Positions 58,553 through 64,000 of a stretch of 64,000 nucleotides of DNA are shown here, in pieces (position 1 is the stretch's first letter; each line of letters starts with the position of its first letter). Source of the stretch: Lota lota (taxonomy: Eukaryota > Chordata > Actinopteri > Gadiformes > Lotidae); assembly GCA_026745465.1 (NCBI GenBank), contig JACYXH010000816.1:868501-932500 (forward strand). The letters are read 5' to 3'. Made by a program: the position numbers and the translations under genes. The notes under the pieces were generated by a model. The model searched no databases. It worked only from the letters and a program-made list of their open reading frames with translations, and was not told the DNA's origin.

Positions 58553-60365
58553 AGTGAGATGTTATTTGCTTCGTAAAAAAAAACACCACTTATGGCTGTG
58601 CTCTCACACTGCTCGCGACCAAGGGAGACGGAAGGACGACCTTCCGTTCATTTCAAATGAAGCCTTGGCTTCATCCGGCGACAGACAGACGGAGGGCGGA
58701 GCATTGCCAGGCAACGGGCTCACGGCTGACAAGGAAATGATCAGTAACAGCCGACGGCTACCAAGGGGAAGCAGAGGTGGGCCTTTGTTGAACCGCATAG
58801 AACAAAACCCTTTTCACAGAGGTGTCGTTACTGGACAGACAAAGGTGTCGCTCATACTTCAAGGAAAAGATGGTGGTATAAATGAGCATACTATTTGTAC
58901 TGTGTGGCTTCATTTTCTAACACTTATGGGTCTGCTAAGTCTATGTACCACGGGTAGTAGACTTATCTTAACTAGTAAAGTACACTGGTACAAAGAAAAA
59001 CACCCCAACTGAGTGTTAGAAGACGATTAGGCTGCATTGTTCAAAGATGATGTTCCTTTACCTTTTTAAATTCAACCCGGTTTTACCCAAGTTATCAATT
59101 ATTGGAATTTTGATGGAGTAATGTATGATTCAAGTCCCTTTTTTTTATTGATCATTATTCTGCATTTGTTGTGGTTGGATGAATTAACAGACCACCTCTC
59201 AACACAGCTCCTTCAGTCACTGCCAACGTGCCCTACTTTGTATTATAACTCCAATGGAAGAGTCCTTGTAATGCCATTTTTATGAGCAGTACAAAAGGGC
59301 AAAATGATCAACCTTTTGAGATATGGCAATGCAGGAGTTTAAAGGACTTTTTTTTCTTTGAATAGTGGTTCTTGTTTCATCACCTCGACATTTAAAGGTT
59401 GAATATATGTGTACAGTACATCAGGAGAGGGAGTGTCAGAAATTAAGACACGCACACTTTAAGGTTTTTTTTTTGTACAAAGGTGAAAAACACAGTAGAA
59501 ACCTATTAGATTCAATGTACTTTTTCCCAAACCCCACACACTATAGGGACATAAATAAACTGTTCTCCAAAACAACAGGCATTGGCTGGACGGATACCCA
59601 TAAAGAAAAGACTATTAGAATGTTACATCCCGTTGCCAAGGGAGAGCCAATCAGTGGACGACCTAGGATGACCTTTTACTCCAACGCCCTCATCTCTAGC
59701 CTTTATTATTAGTATAAGGTGTCTAAGGACAACACAACCCTAGTCTCAGATAATAGTGTTTTAAATAGTCTGTGGTTTGGTATACAATGTTAAAACATTA
59801 ATTAATTAACTTGCTGATTATGATTGCAGGTTAATAACTGCAATAGTTCAACTGAAATGTTACTAAACTGTTTAGTTACTAAATCGTTTTTTATTTTAAA
59901 GTTGGATAACAAATCTTTATATATACGCTTCTTCTCTGTCTGTCTGATTTTGCGAGAATAAATATATTAGTGAACAGTAACGGCACAGTCCCCAATAACA
60001 TTGAGAATAAACACCCAATTACCTAGTATTCAGTTACTACAGAGTTAATGTTCTCCCTTATTTCATCAGTGGATGTAATCAAAGCTCCCAACTAACCCTG
60101 TTACAGTGCTCACTCTCGCCCCTGATGGCAGCAGCCCATACATGTTTTAAATGCCCCTTCACAGAGCTCTTCACAGTACTGTCCCTGTTGCTCACCACCC
60201 CTCCTCTCTGTCGTTCTGTGATGTGTTCTGAGGCCTGAACCACAGTGTCAACCCTCATTAACCACACACTATGATCCCATATTCCTATTGGTTGTGCAAT
60301 GCTTGTACACACACGCACTCATGCGTACTCTCTCCCTCTTAAAGCCGCATGCATGCTCTCTCTTG
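58553..60365. other. Non-coding stretch
   Basis: The plus frame that runs through the GT array to 59012 has no recognised domain after the repeat, nor does the 115-codon frame at 59365-59712. AT-rich after 59700. Confidence 0.42.
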
Positions 60366-60406
60366 CTCTCTCTCTCTCTCTCTCTCTCTCCTCTCTCTCC
60401 TTTCTC

Positions 60407-60472
<66 letters not shown>

Positions 60473-60473
60473 A
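60366..60473. repeat. (CT)n microsatellite, about 108 bp
   Basis: TC repeats with CC, TTT and ATC interruptions. Confidence 0.94.
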
Positions 60474-61339
60474 AAGCTTCTCTACTGCACTCCCTGAAGG
60501 AGTAACAGAAGTCATGCAGCAAGATTAAACCACTTGCACCTATCATCACTGGCTCCTTTCTTCCTCCCTTGTTAACCACAACCTACCACAAATTCCATCA
60601 GGTTTTTCAGGGGATTTCTGCACCATTCCAACATAATGGCTGCCAACTCCATAATTCATACATATTTCAATCGATTATTTACTCTGCTGAGAATTTTTTT
60701 CAAGTGGCATCTCCTGACGTTTTGTTGGTAGTGCATTTGTATTCTTATTGTCCTGCAATTTTGTAGGCTGCAATGCTATGTTTATTCTTTGTAATCATTT
60801 TCAAGTGTAAGTTGAAACTGGTTCCGTCCATCTCAAAGTGTATGATTGTAGTGTATAAGTGTATAAAGTAGAATTGCCATCTCACAATACAGATGCCAGC
60901 GTGCTGTGTCGTCCTGAACTGTCTAAAGTGGTAACGGAAAACGAAAATGTATACATAGAGGATATTCACAATGTTCTGTACATTTTCTTCCCCCAATAAT
61001 TATTTCTATGATGTCCAAACACATTGAATGTGACGTGCAGAGATACATGATGTATACTAGAAACAGTCACAGTTACCGGATCATTTCTAAAGACAAGCTC
61101 GACAATCCCCTTTAGCATCGGTGCTTTACAGCATCGGCGGTCGCCTTCAGAGACAGAGGGAATGTTTAAGACGGGACGGCGTCCCGACTAAGAGCCCTAA
61201 CAGTTTGTCCGTTAAGACAAGAGGCACAGAGGGAGATCCGCGTAGCTACCACGCCACCTCCTGACAATTACAAAAGTGCAATCGACCGTGTCAGGAAGGC
61301 TCCTCCCGGACCAACGTTCCTGGAGGAGTAGGGCAAGCA
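60474..61339. other. Non-coding stretch
   Basis: No gene recognised. A CpG-containing patch at 61130-61250 may belong to an old element. Confidence 0.42.
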
Positions 61340-61560
61340 CTGATTGGATTACTTGGGATCAGCCGGAGATATGTTTACTGTAATTGCAACGCAATGAGAG
61401 AGATGGTCGGGCCGGGTGGGAATGTGGGAATAACATAAACATGTTTAAATGGAGGGGAGTGCTGATCCTACTCGTTAGACCCTCGGGCAGGTTGCTGTGA
61501 ACATTTAATTAGTGTTTACACAAGCACATTCACTCCATGATGGCTCAAAGGCCACTTTGT
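61340..61560. promoter_or_regulatory. Candidate conserved non-coding element
   Basis: Repeat-free block with GATTGGATTA, TGTTTACTGTAATTGCAA (forkhead-like TGTTTAC plus homeodomain core) and TTTAATTAGTGTTTACAC (again forkhead plus homeodomain). The pairing of the two motif types occurs twice about 130 bp apart. Function is inferred only. Confidence 0.3.
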
Positions 61561-61618
61561 GGTGTTCGTTTTTATCCACTCTGCATTCAGAGTGCGTCTT
61601 ACATTAACTTATGTGACA

Positions 61619-61990
61619 CATTTTTCTTCCCCCCCTCCACGACACTAAAATAACAAATCATCGAGCTGAATGGGACTGTACACGTACAAGGCCATTTCTG
61701 ATGTTTGAAGCCAGCGAATAAATCCATTTAACCAATCACATACGGGTATCTTTGCCAAGGTCACCATGAACGCTCGACATGTTTTAGGACATTTCAACAA
61801 CGGTCCTCTTATTGCAGCCATAGTGGTAAACTACATTCACAGACCAGTAATTCTCGCGATCTGTTATACGTATTGATCATTCATCTAGAAAGCAGTCGAC
61901 CGTGATTATAGATCGTTTTTGATAGGGCAGTTGTATCGCAACACTTTCTATGAAAGAGTGATAGCCTATTTTACTTATTGAACAGGGAAA
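61619..61990 (+). repeat. Dispersed repeat, copy B
   Basis: Second copy of the repeat at 14011-14345, same orientation, aligned from TTTTTCTTCC through CATCTAGAAAGCAGTCGAC. Its distal part TTGAACAGGGAAAC (about 61976-61990) also matches the interior of the hAT-like element near 20008, hinting that the family may be hAT-derived. Confidence 0.7.
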
Positions 61991-64000
61991 CAACGTCTAA
62001 AACGAATGTCTCCGAAACATGGATGTATTACAGAATGCACACACCCACATCATAATCCCCATTTTCGCGAATGTATGTCTTGCCAATCTGTTGACGTAGG
62101 AGAACACCTCTGTTTGGAGAACTGACGATAGCTCTGGCACTGATGTCGTGGGGGTTAAGTGAGAAGGATTCAGAATTATGAAAGGCCTAGGAAAAAAAGG
62201 CAATTAAAGACTTTTAAAACAGTCAAAGAAGTCAAAAATCGATTTCTATGAATCTGGCTTTTTAAATGTATTTGTGTTTTGGGATTTTAAGAGAACACTT
62301 TATTCAAGGCACTTGCAGTGGCAACAGATCGGTCAGTGAGAACTGTATTGGTAATTGGCCAAGACAAAGTTTCACGCTCCGTCAGCTCCTCTGAATAACC
62401 GCGTCAGTTTAGCATAAGAATGCAAGTGGGGCTTTTGAATTTTAAACTATTCACTACTATCATATTTTCTTGACGACATTTTCACACTTAAATAGCACGG
62501 TACATATAAACACCCTATATTTCTCAAAAGTTGTGACATCTTCTTCCAAACACCAAAACAATTACTCTCATTAATATTAGCATTAATTAATCTGATAATC
62601 TGATAATTAATCTGATAAAAAATTTGAATACACATCTAAAATATATTAATGTATATGAAATGTTTCTCTCTCACTCTGTTTCTTTTGATCACTCCATCTC
62701 TACAGATTACCTTGATTGGACTGAGTCTAACAGGCAAATGTGCAAATTAAAGAAAAAGCTGAGGCAGGGAAAGTAAACTAAACTAAATGAAGCAGCAGGA
62801 GTTGGAACTAAAGTAGCATTTTCACAGTTGGCTCAGGGGAGATGGATCACATATTTCAGCACATTTGTTGAACAATTGACCCTGCCATCTATAAAATAGA
62901 TGGCATTCCAACCAGAATTACTGCTTCTTTTCCTCAAATCATTCCGTGCTGTCAGAACATCTGAAATCCTAACTGTTTCATTGTAAATGGGTGCAGTTGC
63001 ACCCACAATACAATAGGAATATATAACGCCACCCATATACTGATCTTGATTCACCATGCTGGGGTGTTTTTCATTTTCAACATTCTAGCTATTCTAAGCC
63101 AACAATTGAAGAATAATCAAATATGAATTAGTATGATATAAAAAAAGAATGAAGGGTTCTAGTTTGAACATCAACTTGAGTTGATAAAAGTTCAGCTGGA
63201 AACAACGCAAGCGGTTGATCAATTGAAGTGTTTACGTCATGCATGTTCTTAACTGTGGTCAGATATACAATTTGTCGTGTTCACGTAATGAGCAGAGTAA
63301 AGAGAGACATATCGAGTAAAAGACAAGTCAAAGGTATTTGTATAGCCTTTCATCACAGTGGGGCGAGGCTTTACAAAGTAATGAGTTGGCTTCAGTTCAT
63401 AGCTTATCATAGGATGTGCATGGGGAGTCCTTGTTCAATAATTAAGGATAAGCCAGAGAGAAACAACTTCCCAACCACCCATTGTTAATGAGACTGGATA
63501 TGTGGAGGACATTGCTTTTAAGAATACTGCTGCAAATATTGTGTTAGCTCATCTGCTGAACTGCTCAAATACTGACTGTCTGCAGCTTTGAAAAGGTCAT
63601 TCATTTAAATTATATTCATTCTGTACAATCTTATTTTAATCCTTTTTTTAACTGCATTGTGAACCAACAGCAACTGAGTGACTTTGGCGTGTGCGTGTGT
63701 GAGCCTGCATGCGTGTGTGTACATGTGCGCACACATTGTATCTTTTGAGTCAACTGAAGCCAGACTGGGTAGTCATTTGTCATGGATGAATGGCTAAACA
63801 GGTTAGTCTTAATGAATATTTTAATTGAAGTACTCACGTTTATAACTTTTCTCCTCCTAACTTTTTTCCCTCTGCCTGTCAGTTACTTGAGAATCATTCC
63901 TCATAATGGCATAAAGTCATGTTTTCCATGCTACACAAATGGATTGGTGTGTACAAAATGATATGTATGCTTTTGTACATATGTACAACAACTCTTGCAT
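61991..64000. other. Non-coding stretch to the window end
   Basis: AT-rich. It holds repeated CTGATAATTAAT words near 62590-62620 and mixed GT/GC alternation at 63690-63735. Small frames at 62833-63057 and 63228-63488 are unrecognised. Confidence 0.42.

Overview
This window is non-coding animal DNA, almost certainly from a teleost fish. Very long perfect GT/CA and CT/GA microsatellites occur every 1-3 kb, the longest being 118 bp. There are remnants of hAT-like and foldback DNA transposons, a fish-type non-LTR retrotransposon and an LTR-element integrase, plus a tRNA-headed repeat common in fish. The background is AT-rich and CpG-poor, and there are no bacterial-style gene clusters. The microsatellite density resembles that of codfish-like genomes; that is inference only.

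No protein-coding gene of the host can be supported. Nearly all long open frames are translations of simple repeats (CVCV, HTHT, SLSL, RERE) or of two minisatellites. The only peptides that look like real proteins are decayed transposon pieces, all on the minus strand: a hAT transposase fragment (34330-34605), an integrase zinc-binding region (52395-52690) and an endonuclease-plus-linker piece of a LINE (53125-53745).

Layout. 1-7.7 kb: sparse sequence with GT/TA microsatellites, a G-rich (GGGT)n block and a duplicated TAATTG-containing motif. 7771-9217: a 37-copy, 39-bp minisatellite with visible higher-order structure. 9.2-13 kb: two candidate conserved non-coding blocks. 13.8-21.2 kb: transposon-rich, with a short terminal-repeat element fragment, a dispersed repeat, a tRNA-headed repeat, an 875-bp hAT-like element and a LINE 3' tail. 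21.8-31.2 kb: simple repeats, a 66-bp tandem duplication, a 59-bp palindrome, a 286-bp foldback element with a telomere-like palindrome at its centre, and a GATATAG/GT compound array. 33.9-39.9 kb: hAT transposase remnant, CTCF-like sites, a C16/G16 hairpin, a nested foldback element, very long GT arrays and a CpG-rich promoter-like block. 41-53 kb: CA/CT arrays and retroelement fossils. 53991-54627: a 28-copy CpG-rich 23-bp minisatellite carrying TGACGTG in every unit. 55-64 kb: a palindromic foldback element, a purine-rich block and a second copy of the dispersed repeat.

The window reads as an intergenic or large-intron region. If it has a function, it is probably regulatory (candidate CTCF sites, CCAAT/CRE module, CpG-rich block, homeodomain-like motifs). 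These calls rest on motif recognition only; no conservation or expression data were available.
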